Assembly (NCBI GenBank): GCA_964019055.1
Contig: OZ025222.1
Location: forward strand, 1,657,501 to 1,721,500
Length of the DNA: 64,000 nucleotides
Source of the DNA: Anthopleura xanthogrammica
Lineage: Eukaryota > Cnidaria > Anthozoa > Actiniaria > Actiniidae
Reading direction: 5' to 3'
Under the pieces are notes generated by a model. The model was given only the letters and a program-made list of their open reading frames with translations. It did not search any database and was not told the DNA's origin. Made by a program: the position numbers and the translations under genes. Shown here piece by piece: positions 34,036-46,137 of this stretch; within the stretch, counting starts at the first letter, position 1; each line of letters opens with the position of its first letter.

Positions 34036-34948
34036 TAGAATGGAAAGATCAAAACCCACAATTACAAGAGTAAAAAGCGAACATAGAGCGACCTTTTCGG
34101 CTTGGGAAAAGATGTATGGAAAATAGTGAATCTAGCTAGGGTTGTCACGCAATGTACAGTGTCAGCGTAGTACGGTTATTCGCAAAGTTCCGCTAGCTCA
34201 CGTGATTGACGGTGAAACAGGAAAAAAACACTTATCTATCACGAAACAAGACATTTCGCAGTAACTGGTCAAAATAGGTACCATTCTGGCATTCAGAATC
34301 AGCATTTTGGTCAGGGAGAGGTGCAGGGCACAAAGTTAGCCCAGAAGGGGTGCAACCCTCAGATTCAAAGAAAGAAAACATGGGGTATCTTCAAAAAAAG
34401 TTGCTCCGAGAGGGGGGGGGGGGGGGGGGAGTGCGCATCCCCTGCACCCCTCCCCTGGATCCGCCCTTGAAAATTGACTATATTCAGTCTCACTATATAC
34501 GCTGTTTTGCATACCCAAGAGATCATGAAGGTCATTCGTGGTCTCTTGCAGATGGCAAAACTTGAAGCAGACGATTAGAAATCCGACAGAGAACAAAACA
34601 CATGATTACATTTGCATGATTACATTTGCATGATTACATTTGCAATCCCCACCCCTCCCCTCCCTCTAAATCGGATCCAGTAATAATAAGATGGCAATTC
34701 AGTTTTGCCCTTATCTCAAATGGCCATTATGCGAGCAAAAAAGTGTGTGGAGGGGGTATAGACCCCTTGTACGATAAGTCCATTAACGAACACTGACCTT
34801 TTTCGATCCTAACTTTCATCTTATGACTGGGAACCCTGTGGAATATTGGCCCCAGGCCCCACGCAGCACTTCATAGATTCCTTCATTATAAAATTCTTTA
34901 CATTTTCAAGTTAGTTGCTTGTTGTGCCGGTTCAGTGGAATTACAGCC
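34036..34948. other. Upstream region of ethanolamine kinase
   Basis: Low-copy DNA with a poly-G run at 34413-34429 and a triplicated TTGCATGATTACA block at about 34600-34640. The lone end ACCTTTTCGGCTTGGG near 34091 is a MITE-B terminus without its partner. No clear TATA box before the start codon at 34949. Confidence 0.5.
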
Positions 34949-37900
34949 ATGGATCCTCCTCATTTTAACATGAAACTCGACGACGACAAACCTGAAACAG
35001 GAATAAAAGAGATTCTGAAGAAAATTAAGCCTGATCTCGACCTAAATGAGATCGAATTCGTTGAGTTTAACGAAGGAATCAGCAACAAGCTAGTCGGGTG
35101 CAAGAAGACTGGAGCACCTCGTAAAGACATCACCTTATTTCGAATGTATGGAAATAAGACTGAACTGTTTATAGACCGTAAAAAGGAGCTAGAAACATTC
35201 AAGATTCTTCACTCTAAAGGATATGGGGCGCCAGTTTACGCAACGTTTGATAATGGCATTTGTTATGGGTATATTGATGGAGATGTTCTGGACACCGTGA
35301 CCATTGCTGAGGATCATATTTCGACTCTGATTGCTAAACATATGGCTGAGCTACATGCTATTCCTCCTAGTGGAACAGATAAACCAACTGCCAGTCTGTT
35401 TAAAACTATTTTTAAGTTTTTAAACCTAGTTCCTGCTGAGTTTCCTGATCAAACAAAGAATGAAAGGTATATTAAAATTAATTTATAAGTCTGGAATTTT
35501 AATTATTGGCTCCAAATTTAAATTCATGTTTTAGGAATCACACGATTAATATTTCATTATTGGTTGGCTTAACTAGTATTATTTGATGATAGAAAAAGAT
35601 ATATAGGTAGTTGAGGTTTTCACATAGTTAACAGTACACAGCACCCTTAAAAATTGAGGGTAGTTTCTAAAGTTGATAAATATATAAAATTTATATAGAT
35701 TTATACCTCTGCCATTGTTGTTATGGGAGACAGAAACTTCCTGTAAAGATGTATGCACACTTGGTCCCAAACATTCTATCTTAAAATGTCCGAAATATTT
35801 GCTAGATTAATTCTTTTTTTACATACTGTGATTTAAGAATTTACTTGATAAATATACGGTACACATATAAATTTATATCTGCTATTTATTGCTATGTGAT
35901 CAAAACAGAATCTGCTTGTTAAGATGTATCATAGACCCCTTGCACGTGACGTCAGAGCAGCTCAATTTGGAGGGCAAAACAAAAGAATTTTAATCTCCTA
36001 AGAATTGGAACCTATTGTTTTGCCCTCCAAATTGAGTTGCATTCCGACATGCTGCAAGGGGTCTATATTAGATCTTTTCTGAGATAATGAATTCTATCTA
36101 CCTTATGTTGTTTGCAACCAAGCTAGACCACAATGCATTATACTTATCAAATTTTGAAAAGAACTATTGTGTGTGCTTACTATCTATGCTCCTTTCCATA
36201 GTCTTCCCACAATCCCTTATGATTCCAGCATGAGCTCGAGGTCAGGGTAAAATTTGCATAAAAATGTATAAAAAATATGCAAATTTTACCCTGACCTCGA
36301 GCTCGTGCTGGGATCATAAGGGATTGTGGGAAGACTACAGAAAGGAGCATCCATTATTAAGTCTTTGATGATGTTATTCAGATTTCAAAAGGAATGTCAC
36401 AGCAAGGCTGAGCTACTAGAAGAGGCAGCAAGACTTCAAGAAGTACTAAAGAAACATGACTGCCCTGTAGTGTTCTGCCATAATGATATGTTGTGCAAAA
36501 ACATTGTATTTCAGAAAGATTCAGGTGAATATATTTATGCTTTCCTAAGGTTGTTGCTGACAAATAAAGTTGCAATCAGAAGAATTGGCATAAAGATAAT
36601 CTTGCTGAAATAATTATATATTTTTTTCTGTTTATGACCAGATAAAGTGTACACGATTGACTATGAGTATGCTAATTTCAATCCTCTGGCTCATGACATC
36701 GGAAATCACTTTTGTGAATATGCAGGTATGTTGCAACATGCAAACATAAATTTTGTTGAATACTTAGGTGGAATACCATCATACGATGACATAGTTTTTT
36801 TGGTTGATTGCATAAATTTAAACTGCCAACCAGAAATCTATTGGACCATCCAATAAAGCAAAGTGACAATGCCGTTGATAAAAATTGCTGATGCATTAAC
36901 ATCACAATGGCAAGGTCTATGAATATTGTGTCCATCTATTAAAAACTTAATCTAAGTCAGGTAAAATATTGAATTTTTACCAATTTCTAACCCTTCCCAC
37001 TTTAAATGAATTTAATTTTTCTTATGTGTAATATTGGCTGATTATTATGAATTACACTAGGTGTAGAGGAAGTTGATTATTCTCTTTATCCAAAGAGAGA
37101 TCACCAACTTAAATGGCTGAAGACATATTTAACAAAGTCTGCCGAACTGAAAGGTACAACCAACTGACTCTTTTTAATCATTCAAAAATGCAATAAAGGA
37201 ATTAACTTTTGTACAATTGTTTCATAGGAGAATCTAATCCAAAAATAACAGATAAACAGGTTGAGAAATTGTATGTCCAAGTCAATCAGTTTGCATTGGT
37301 AAGACATGTATAGCCGTTATTTACTGTCCTAAAGGCAGTCCAGATAGTGAACTGTGCCTGAGGTCTTGAACATATGGACCAAGGCAAGAGGTCTGTTTTC
37401 AGGGCTGAGGACACGTTTTTCCCTATCCGGATCAACTTTAGGAGATTAAATAACTTTTTCCCCCATTACTTTTCCACTTATTTTGTCCATTAGGGACCTT
37501 AAGATCCACGAGGAGGGCAATGACGGCAACTATGGAAGATGAAGCAAGCATGTTTTGAAAACTGGCTTTTATGCACACACTGTTGTTCTTGTCGTTGCCC
37601 TCCTCACTAGAATGTTTGTTCTTTTTGTGAGATTAACATTGGCAAGGACGATGGTCAGTCAAAGTGTTTCAGTCTGTAACATCCACCACACCTATTTTGT
37701 CGCTACTGCAAATTATTCAATTTTGTGCATGACATTGGGAAGTGCTACAGTAAAAGAGAACTAATAATAATTATAAAAATATAATAAAATTAATTGCCTC
37801 TTCAACCTATGTATTTTTATATTTATTCTGCTCACATTTTCTTGTGTTTTTCTTATTTCAACTCTACCCTGAAGATAGTAATAATAATAATAATTTATTT

Positions 37901-38733
37901 TTTATTATTTGATAACGTGGGAAGTGGTCGCCCAATCTTCCGAGCAACGAGGCTCATGTTAAAAACGCTCGACAAGATGATCATGAAGGTCAAAAGCTTG
38001 GCAAAATAAATGTCAAAATAGATAGGTTGAAGAAGCAATTTATTATACAATGAACCTAAATATAACCTATAAGTATCTATTTGATTTATTACGGTAAATA
38101 CTAATCAAACGTTTCTTGTTGTCTAGGCTGCACACTTTTTCTGGGGAGTATGGGCATTGTTGCAAGCTCATTTCTCTGTAATTGATTTTGATTTTCTAGG
38201 GTAAGATGGTTGTTTTTCTTCACAGTACAGTATTCATACATGTATAAGTGGGAAGCAAATATAGTAGTGGTAACATAGACCCCTTGCAGCACGTCCATAT
38301 GCAGCTCAATTTGGATGACAAAACAATAGGTTACCAATTCTGAGGAGATTGGACTTCTTATGTTTTCCCTTCCACATTGAGCTTCTTTGATGTCATGTGA
38401 AAGGGGTCTATATGGAGATGGTGGAGCTGAGGGGGCTGGGGAAACTTTAGCCCCCCCCCCCCCCCACACACTTTTTTTGACTTTTGCAAACTTGTCTTAA
38501 ATTTTTTAATCTTATGCCACTCCCCTCACATGTTTTCCTTCCTCCAATTTGCATACTACACCCCCCTCCATCTTTAAAATGTCCTCCGCCATCCCTGCTA
38601 TATTATACTTTTATTAGTTATTGCAGCTGTTCAATTAATAGTTCATGTCTTTGTTTGTTGCAGGTATGGAATAATTAGATTCAATGAATATTTTAAGAGG
38701 AAGGCTGAATTTCTTGCTTTAGGTTCAAATTAA
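34949..38733 (+). CDS. ETNK: Ethanolamine kinase
   Basis: Phosphorylates ethanolamine with ATP, the first step of the CDP-ethanolamine (Kennedy) route to phosphatidylethanolamine; cytosolic. Seven exons in phase: 34949-35466, 36382-36524, 36642-36725, 37061-37153, 37228-37298, 38127-38200, 38664-38733, giving 350 residues, the usual size for the family. The catalytic Brenner motif HNDMLCKN covers residues 206-213 and the choline-kinase motif begins IDYEYANF at 226, with a metal-binding Asp at 227. The hydrophobic HFFWGVWALLQAH helix lies in exon 6. The start was chosen at the first ATG, in a strong context (ACAGCCATGG). The ethanolamine rather than choline kinase call rests on overall similarity in the N-terminal half and the ending RFNEYFKRKAEFLAL. 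Introns carry two MITE-A copies, a palindrome and a foldback element. Confidence 0.96.
35933..36068. mobile_element. MITE-A copy, complete
   Basis: Begins ATAGACCCCTTGCACGTGAC and ends TGCAAGGGGTCTATA. The two arms share CAGCTCAATTTGGAGGGCAA and its complement. This is the simplest intact form of the family. It lies in intron 1 of ethanolamine kinase. Confidence 0.92.
36188..36348. repeat. Near-perfect 160-bp palindrome in ethanolamine kinase intron 1
   Basis: The left arm from 36188 (GCTCCTTTCCATAGTCTTCC) pairs with the right arm ending at 36348 over about 70 bp, with only a few mismatches and a loop of about 15 bases. It ends 33 bp before exon 2. It could be a foldback MITE or a precursor of a small RNA. 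Confidence 0.9.
37488..37612. mobile_element. Small foldback element
   Basis: GAGGAGGGCAATGACGGCAA near 37509 pairs with TTGTCGTTGCCCTCCTC near 37590. It lies in the ethanolamine kinase intron between exons 5 and 6. Confidence 0.65.
38275..38412. mobile_element. MITE-A copy, inverted and diverged
   Basis: Begins ATAGACCCCTTGCAGCAC and ends GTGAAAGGGGTCTATA, so it is opposite in orientation to the copy at 35933. Inner arms with GCAGCTCAATTTGGATGAC are partly decayed. Confidence 0.88.
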
Positions 38734-38892
38734 CACAATATATTATTAGCATCCTATAATCATTCATAGTTATATTTAATTACTTAGTTTGTTAGAATAG
38801 AGGCTTTGTACCATTTTAAATGGTGTTTAAAATTAATTATTATGATTTTTTTTTCTATTAATTTTTAATTAAGGGATGTTTTTTTGAAAAGT

Positions 38893-38898
38893 AATAAA
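38893..38898 (+). terminator. Poly(A) signal for ethanolamine kinase
   Basis: AATAAA about 160 bp after the stop codon, in an AT-rich 3' region, immediately followed by another ATAAA. Candidate only. Confidence 0.5.
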
Positions 38899-38959
38899 TA
38901 AAAATATATAGCAATTTAATGTAACAGTAAATGAATTACCAGCCGACAAAAAAACAATT

Positions 38960-39498
38960 AGTGTCTCTAAACCAAAGTCAGGTCACAGCTAACTCACAGA
39001 TCGAACCCTGAAACAACCTCTGGGCTGATCTAAGTCAGGGTATGGTTAACTCACAGATCGAACCCTGAAACAACCTCTGTGTTGATCTAAGTCAGGGTAT
39101 GGCTAACTCACAGATCAAACCCTGAAACAACCTCTGAGCTGATCTAAGTCAGGGTATGGCTAACTCACAGATCGAACCCTGAAATAACCTCTGGACTGAT
39201 CTAAGTCAGGGCATGGCTAACTCACAGATTGAACCCTGAAATAACCTCTGGGCTGATCTAAGTCAGGGTATGGCTAACTCACAGATTGAACCCTGAAACA
39301 ACCTCTAGGCTGATCTAAGTCAGGGTATGGCTAACTCACAGATCCAACCCTGAAATAACCTGGGTTGATCTAAGTCAGGAAACTCCCAGATTGAATTGAA
39401 GTTTAGTGAGTTACAAGGCAGAGACTTAACCATTGCTTTACTCAAGTGACCCCATAGGTGAGATGCGAGTGCACTGGATCCACTATCCCACCCTTTCA
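38960..39498 (-). mobile_element. tRNA-derived SINE with about seven tail units, minus strand
   Basis: CCTGAAACAACCTCTGGGCT-type units recur every 57-58 bp from about 39005 to 39360. A shortened body and a head with GAGTGCACTGGATCCACTAT (plus-strand orientation) follow, ending near 39498. Confidence 0.85.
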
Positions 39499-40844
39499 GG
39501 GTATTGTCTTTAAAGTAATGTTTAAATTAATAATAAAATAAACGTTTATATCATCTATTAAATGGTAATTAAATCAAGAGTTTTTCAATGCAACATTATA
39601 TTCCAGTATAAGTATAAGTCAGTAGTCCAGAATGCTGCTCATAAGCAGGCTTATTATACAGTCTAAATAATTTGCATGATTTAGGTGATGTATCCTAGCT
39701 ACATTGTATTGTGTATTTGGCAGTGAGACATATCCATTATACCCATATATAATATAAAGGATTAAGGTAATAAGATAGCCAATCAATCATCACTTTGTTA
39801 TTATGCGATCATGGGTTTAACGAGAGTTTAAGGTGGGCTGCACGCATGATACGCAGTCAAGTAATGTTGGAGGAAAATTAAAATTTTTTAGACATTTCTG
39901 AAAAATTAACCTAAGATGCTGTATAATCCAGCTATACTGTAGGTGGACATACCGGTAACGTTTATAAATATTGCCATTGTGATGTTAATGTGCCAACCAT
40001 TTTAACAATAGGTTTGGTCACTTAATTTTCTTAATTGTTGGATTGTCCAATAGATTTCCAGAAACAAATATATTTTCATCATCTTACGCATCGCCACCTA
40101 CCGCCCAACATGTACTTAACTGTATAAGTTATTAAAACAATGCAAATCAGCTTTTTAATTCCAACTTCACGTAAGGAATTATTGGGATGAAATGGTTAAA
40201 TGAAATAGAGGGATATCAAAAATACACTTTACCTGTGAAATATTTCGAAATCTTCTTCACAACGACAGAAACTGGAAGTATAAATTTAGATAAATTAGTA
40301 TTTTTTGATAGAGTAATATCATACATTAAATCACTACAGAGTTATAAGCATTTGAAAAGTGCTAAAAAGATAAAAGCTAGGCTGGTAAGGTCTTGGTTCT
40401 CTTTCTCATACAAATCCTTCTAATTTCAAAACGCTGTAACTTTTCAGGTATTTGTACTAGAGCAATAACAATTTGCTCCATTAAGCTTACTAATGTGACC
40501 ATGCTGTTCCAAATGCTGTCTAAGATGACTTCAGCAGATATGTTCCTTTTCTATGGCCATTTGCATCCAGATAGCTAGTGTCCAGATCTTTTTGGCTTAT
40601 GCATTACATTACCTGAAAATCAAATATCCTCTCCATCCCCCACAAACCTGTTAATTAAAGATCCTCGATACTTACATGCAAAGAGAAAGTAGTTCTTCTA
40701 TGATTTGAAGTTTAGTTTTGAAGATATCTCAGGACAAAATCAAGGATTGCACTTCAACTGCAACGGTCCAGTGAAATAAATGCTTGGGGTTCCTGTGGTT
40801 TTATTTGACAGTCAACTGCCAGCGGTTATCCACCTCAAAACAAC
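39499..40844. other. No gene seen; upstream of YOD1
   Basis: AT-rich DNA between the ethanolamine kinase SINE and YOD1. Open frames of 61 and 78 codons at 40187-40578 have no features. The start of YOD1 is preceded by AACAACATGG, a fair initiation context. Confidence 0.55.
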
Positions 40845-43800
40845 ATGGCGGACTTGGTGAGTCATTTTGAGTTTCACTTTTATTTTAGATATTTTGCTAT
40901 TTTAACACTAATAAGATAAAAGATGGTCTAATAAAACTCTAAATACGGAGTTGATAAGCTATATACCAGTAACGTATTGCACAGAATCTGCTAATAATGT
41001 TATATATTAGTATTTTTTTCATGGTATTCAAAAAAAAATTAACGCCGATTTTTTTATAAGCTTACGTTGACAACTTTTAAAATACGTGTCAAAAATTTAC
41101 TTCATGCCTCGATATTTCCATTCATTCAAGTACATCAAAATAAGCCTCATGCTTTAGTATTTGGGTAGATGTTTATCTATATTTTACACCATTTTTCATA
41201 AAATAAAATAAAGTTTATTGTATTGTATTGTATATGCAAACCAGACAACCAGTTTTTGGCTTCCGTCAATCAAATTTTCAATGTTCTGAGCTAGTAAATT
41301 TTTGGTCAACGACAGCCAAAAACCCAAACGTCTTGAGCTGTGTTGGTCGTGTAATTATGAAAATAGGTGTAATATTTATCGAGTATATTTTGCTTCATGA
41401 ATGATCAGTTTATCGTTTGATGTTGTTTGCTGATGTTTGTCATATAGGTTTTGAGGTGCCAATATAAGGGTGGCAAGAGGAGTGTTATACAGGGTCTGAA
41501 GGCTGATTCAACACTTGAAATGTTGAAAGAAAAGATTTGGTTACTGACTGATGTGCCGCCGCATGCACAGAAGAGTAAGTTTATATTACTGCTGTCATCT
41601 TAATCACCAATATATCATCAGTATCATCATCATCATCATGGCCATCAGCATTGTCATCATCATCATCGTCATCATCACCACCATCCTCATCATCTTCATC
41701 ATTATCATCACCTGAACAACCAACACCAACTACATCACAATCACCACCATCACCACCACCACTACCATCATCATCATCGTCATCATCACAGGGCTTGAAA
41801 TAATGGCTGGTCAGTCACCAGTCACGATCACCACCCAAATTAGTTTTAGCTTGGTCATTCCCCATTTCTGCCTCAACGTTACTGGTCAAAATGACTTGCA
41901 AGGCAAATATTTGACCAGACAAGTTCAGATTCTGGCTGGACATTGACATCCGTTGACTGGCTATTGTTTCAAGCCCTGCATCATTATTATCACGATCATC
42001 ATCATCATCAATATTAATTTATTTAATGGAAGTGAGAAGTCCTGAGGATGGCAACATCATAATCTTTTAGTACAGCTTCCTCTTATATTCAAAAGCCTGT
42101 TGAATGATATATATTTTCTTATAAATAGTATTGACAGGTTTTCCACCTAAGGAACTTTGTTGCACTATCAAATCATCAAGTCTTTCCTCTCTCGGCATAA
42201 GATCTGGTGACACTTTAATAATAGAAAGAGACAGAACAGCCCCTAGAATAATCAACAGTGATCTTGAAGGAAGCTTAGGATACCAAAACATTCCACTCAG
42301 TAGAAAGTAAGTACTTGAAACTAGAATGTGTATCAAATACACAGGACATTTTCTGCCTTCCTTTTCAATACACCGATCCCAAATTCATTGTTCTACCTCC
42401 CTAGTTACTGTTGCTATGTCAGACAAGCTAAGATGTGTTTTTGATATACAGCATGAAACAGACACCGATTGCTGAAATGTAACGTCTTTTGATCTTCAAA
42501 AGAATAGACCTTTTCGGCTTGGGTGTAATGTTTTCCCATTTCAGACCACATGTCATTCTCTTGAGAATAAGATTCTTTGTTTAAGTTGTATCCATATTCA
42601 TGTGTCTTCTCATGCGCAACTGTTAAACAATGAAATGATACTCTGGGGAATGACACATGGTCTGAAATGGGAAAACATTACGCCCAAGCCGAATAGGTCT
42701 ATTCATCAATAACATAGCACTAAAAAAACCTTCCGAATTCGAGTTTGTTTGTCGGGCATGTTATATTCTATTATTTGGGAGAACTACCCATTGTTTGGTG
42801 GTCACTCAAGCAAAGCCGAGATCAGTGTATTGCACCCATGGATCCGCCCTTTAGAGGTGGGAGAGGGGGAGAGGGAATGGCCTCTAGTGCTCACAGTGCA
42901 CATGCGGTTTCACTTATTCTGTTTTGTTTTTGTTTTAATCAAGAATAGTTCCAGCAGACAATTCCTGTCTTTTTGCAAGTGTAAGGTACAGTATACTCGA
43001 TGTATCTAACTAAAATAAAACAAAACGTTATTCTGTGCACAGACTACTGTGTATCAACTATGCCTTTCAGCTTCTCACAGAGCAAAAACCTTGAAAAAAA
43101 CAATTCCTTTTGTCTAGTTCAAACCAGACATCTCTAGATATGACACATTTTCATCCTACCGGTATTTTGGCTTCTGTCCATCAAATCAAATTTACTTGGT
43201 CAGAAATTAGCAGCAGACAAAAAGAGGTTTCAGGGTTATCAAGTGCTTTTCATATTTCTGCCATCTATCAACTCCAGACGTCTAGCATTTTGACTTCTTC
43301 TATTAATCGAATTTATGACAGGCTGTGTTCATTCCGATTGTGAGTGATGGCTGGAAGTAGCTGTTTAGTAATGGGAATTTCCTGAGTTGGTAAATCAGAA
43401 TGAACTCAGCCCTTTGTGGGTTTGATTGATGGAAGCCAATTAATTCAGGCGTCTGGTGTTGGTTAGGTCATAGAAATATGAAAAGCACTTGGTCTGCAAA
43501 AGTTCTGCAATATTAACATATTATTTTGTTTATATAGTTATGTAATAACAGGCGACATGTCACTAGCACCAGACCTGCGGCAGTTAATAGTCAAGTGTGT
43601 GTCAAGTGATCCAGTTACTTATAATGATGTGTTTCTTGGACAGTCTAATAATGATTACTGTAGATGGATCCAGAATGCTGATAACTGGGGAGGTAGGAAT
43701 TAGGTAGAATCAAAACAGACAGGTGATGATGATGATGATTGATGATCATAATGATAATGATACATGGTGATGATGATGATGATACATGATGATGATGATG

Positions 43801-45449
43801 GTGCTGATGATGAAGATCATAATGATAATGATACATGGTGATAGTGATGATGATGATGATGTTCATAATGATAATGATACATGGTGATGATGCTGATGAT
43901 CATAATGATAATGATACATGGTGATGATCATGATGCTGATGATCAATGATAATGATACTTGGTGATGATGATGATGATTGATGATCATAATGATAATGAT
44001 ACATGATGATGATGCTGATGATCATAATGATAATGATACATGGTGATAGTGATGATGATGATGATGATGATCATAATAATGATGATACATGGTGATGATC
44101 ATGATGCTGATGATCATAATGATAATGATAATGATACATGGTGATAGTGATGATGATGATGATGTTCATAATGATGATGATACATGGTGATGATGATGAT
44201 GATGATGATAATGATAATGATACTTGGTGATGATGATGATGATGATCATAATGATAATGATTCTTGGTGATGATGATGATCATAATGATGATGATACATG
44301 ATGATGGTAATGATACATGGTGATGGTAATTATAGTAATGGTGTATGATATTGATGATAGTAATGATGATGATGAATGATGGTGCTGATGACAATGATGG
44401 TGTCGATGATCATGATCATGATGATACATGGTGATGAAGATTGCAATGATTATTTTCTTTCCCTTTTCACAGGTGCAATAGAACTGTCAATATTAAGTAA
44501 GCACTATGGAATAGAGATAGCTGTAGTAGACACTGAAAGTGAAAGAATCGACCATTTTGGTAAAAATTGCCTCAGATTATAAGAATGCGAACACATGATG
44601 CAATTTTTTCATGTGACGCACACAATGTCGCAAAAATATAACTGGTTTCTACTTCTCACAACGTTGCATGGGTGGTCACATGGTGTGATCTCTAATTTTT
44701 ACGACGCTGCACGAAACGTCACATGAAAAATTGCATTGTATGTCAGGGCCTTAAGTTTTCTGGGCCTTAATTTGCAAATTGCTGAGGCCTTTTTGTTAAA
44801 TATGAACGTTTCCTGATTTGCCATTCTTTTTACTTATTAGGTGAAGATGAAAAATACTTAAATCGAGTGGTCCTTATATATGATGGAATCCACTATGACC
44901 CCCTTGGGGTACAAGAAGACTCGTCTGACCTCCCCCTGCAAACAGTATTCCCATACACAGAAGAAAAAAGGTTGCTGGAGGCTTTGAGTCTGGCTGCAGA
45001 TGCAAAAAAGGTATCTCAAAGATTGTTTGTTTATTAAACAAATGACCAAAGACAGAAGGCAGAATCTTTCTTTCTTTCTCTTCTTTCTTCCTTCCATCCA
45101 TTTTTCCTTCCTTCCTTCCTCCCTTGCTTGCTTGCTTCCCTTTCTTGCTTGCTTGCTTACTTTCTTGCTTCATTGCTTGCTTGCTTGCTTCCCTTCCTCC
45201 CTTCCTTCCTTCCTTCCTTCCTTCCTTCCTTCCTTCCTTCCTTCCTTCCTTCCTTCCTTCCTTCCTTCCTTCCTTCCTTCCTTCCTTCTCTAATTAATAC
45301 AAATTCTTTGACTTTCACAGAACCGAAAATTCACCAACATCTCTAAATTCACCCTCCGATGCTTGGCGTGTAATACACAATTAACAGGTCAGGCTCAAGC
45401 ACAGCAACATGCTGTAGCAACTGGACATACAAACTTTGGAGAAGTGTAG
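40845..45449 (+). CDS. YOD1: Ubiquitin thioesterase OTU1 (YOD1)
   Basis: Deubiquitinating cysteine protease that works with the p97/VCP segregase in ER-associated degradation. Eight exons in phase: 40845-40856, 41448-41574, 42129-42306, 42944-42985, 43538-43692, 44473-44559, 44841-45010, 45321-45449, encoding 299 residues. Residues about 1-95 form the UBX-like domain, with QKILTGFPPK and SGDTLIIE. The OTU core follows, with Asp111 and nucleophile Cys114 in PADNSCLF and the catalytic His218 in [11 protein letters not shown]-terminal C2H2 finger uses Cys271, Cys274, His287 and His293 and ends GHTNFGEV as in other YOD1 proteins. Exon 4, which carries the catalytic cysteine, is only 42 bp and is flanked by introns full of MITEs; it would be easily missed by gene finders. 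Its donor was placed at GTACAG because that alone keeps phase and family length. Confidence 0.96.
41600..41790. repeat. CAT/CAC trinucleotide-rich tract
   Basis: (CAT)n with CAC and CGT interruptions inside YOD1 intron 2; it continues after the inserted element at about 41979-42010. Confidence 0.9.
41788..41980. mobile_element. MITE-D inserted in the CAT tract
   Basis: The ends are CAGGGCTTGAAATAATGGC and its near-complement GGCTATTGTTTCAAGCCCTG. The middle has several GGTCA/TGACC pairs. CAT-rich sequence resumes on both sides, so the element landed in the microsatellite. A decayed relative is at 52752-52937. Confidence 0.85.
42503..42703. mobile_element. MITE-B, full-length copy
   Basis: This is the best-preserved copy, 201 bp: AATAGACCTTTTCGGCTTGG at the left and CCAAGCCGAATAGGTCTATT at the right. 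It defines the family ends. It sits between YOD1 exon 3 and the catalytic exon 4. Confidence 0.95.
43722..44430. repeat. GAT-rich minisatellite in YOD1 intron 5
   Basis: About 700 bp of (GAT)n organised in longer units of roughly 50-60 bp marked by CATAATGATAATGATACATG. The units vary in number of GAT triplets. Confidence 0.95.
44588..44757. mobile_element. MITE-C copy 2
   Basis: TTTTTTCATGTGACG at the left and CGTCACATGAAAAATTGCA at the right, with CAACGTTGCATGGGTGGTCA in the middle, as in the copy at 4978. It lies in YOD1 intron 6. Confidence 0.8.
45078..45290. repeat. CTTC/CTTG microsatellite
   Basis: (CTTC)n with (CTTG)n segments, in the last intron of YOD1, ending 30 bp before the final exon. 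Confidence 0.95.
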
Positions 45450-45856
45450 AAATTTTCAACATTCAAGAAAACCATTCCAGTGTCAAATTCTGCGTTTTTG
45501 TGACTCTTTAATGGCTTCCTACTCGAACTAATCAAAAACCAAGAATGCCCACACAATGGTTAAGGATGCCATTTCAGTGTCACATCACACTAGAGTAACT
45601 CACGATTTGCAATGAAGATTTGTAAGATTTAAAATATGTGGAATATGTAATTATTGAGGTATGTTTTTCATGTATATTATCGTACACGATTTTTTACCTA
45701 AAAGATTCGCCTTTTTATCGAGTTGGATGGGTATTTTGTCGGATGCGATTTTTTCGCCTATGATGTGATCAAGATTTGGATTGTTCTACGATGTTCTACG
45801 TCGTTTTTAACTCCCGATTCGTTGGATTCACCGCGATGGATAATATTCCCTTCCCA

Positions 45857-45862
45857 AATAAA
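45857..45862 (+). terminator. Poly(A) signal candidate for YOD1
   Basis: AATAAA about 410 bp after the YOD1 stop; the first canonical hexamer I see in that 3' region. Confidence 0.5.
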
Positions 45863-45975
45863 TTTGAAGACAAATAGAAATAGAAATAAGAAATGAAAAC
45901 AAAATCATGGGACAATGAATTTGATCTTTTCATTAATTTGTCCCAACCCGCTTTTGTCTACCATTTGTTTAAACT

Positions 45976-46137
45976 CTGGGCCCGGTTGTACGAAGGATGG
46001 ATAGCGCTATCCCGATGGATAAATTTTATCCAGTGGATAAATCTTACCCAGTGGAAAAATTTATTTGATAACAGCGACTAATCCACTGGATAGGGATTTA
46101 TTTATAGGATAGCGCTATCCACCCTTCACTAAGCCCT
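45976..46137. mobile_element. Foldback MITE with GGATAGCGCTATCC
   Basis: The palindrome GGATAGCGCTATCC occurs near each end (about 45999 and 46108), and ATCCAGTGGATAA pairs with CCACTGGATAGG internally. The outer ends are GGCCCGGTTG and CACTAAGCCCTGG, imperfect inverts. Confidence 0.75.

Noticed and set aside
35467..35488. Ethanolamine kinase ending at 35488 as a short 172-residue protein
   Set aside because: The frame runs through a GT donor after AAAGAATGAAAG; downstream exons with the Brenner motif continue in phase, so it is an exon plus intron read-through.
37794..38009. Plus-strand frame inside the ethanolamine kinase locus tested as the missing Trp-rich exon
   Set aside because: It lacks the FFWG motif; the exon at 38127-38200 fits exactly in phase and sequence.
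41600..42060. His-rich frames over the CAT tract in YOD1
   Set aside because: Intronic microsatellite; YOD1 exons 2 and 3 join in phase across it.
43110..43343. 77-codon plus-strand frame between YOD1 exons 4 and 5
   Set aside because: Adding it would disrupt the [15 protein letters not shown] junction, which matches the family without an insert.
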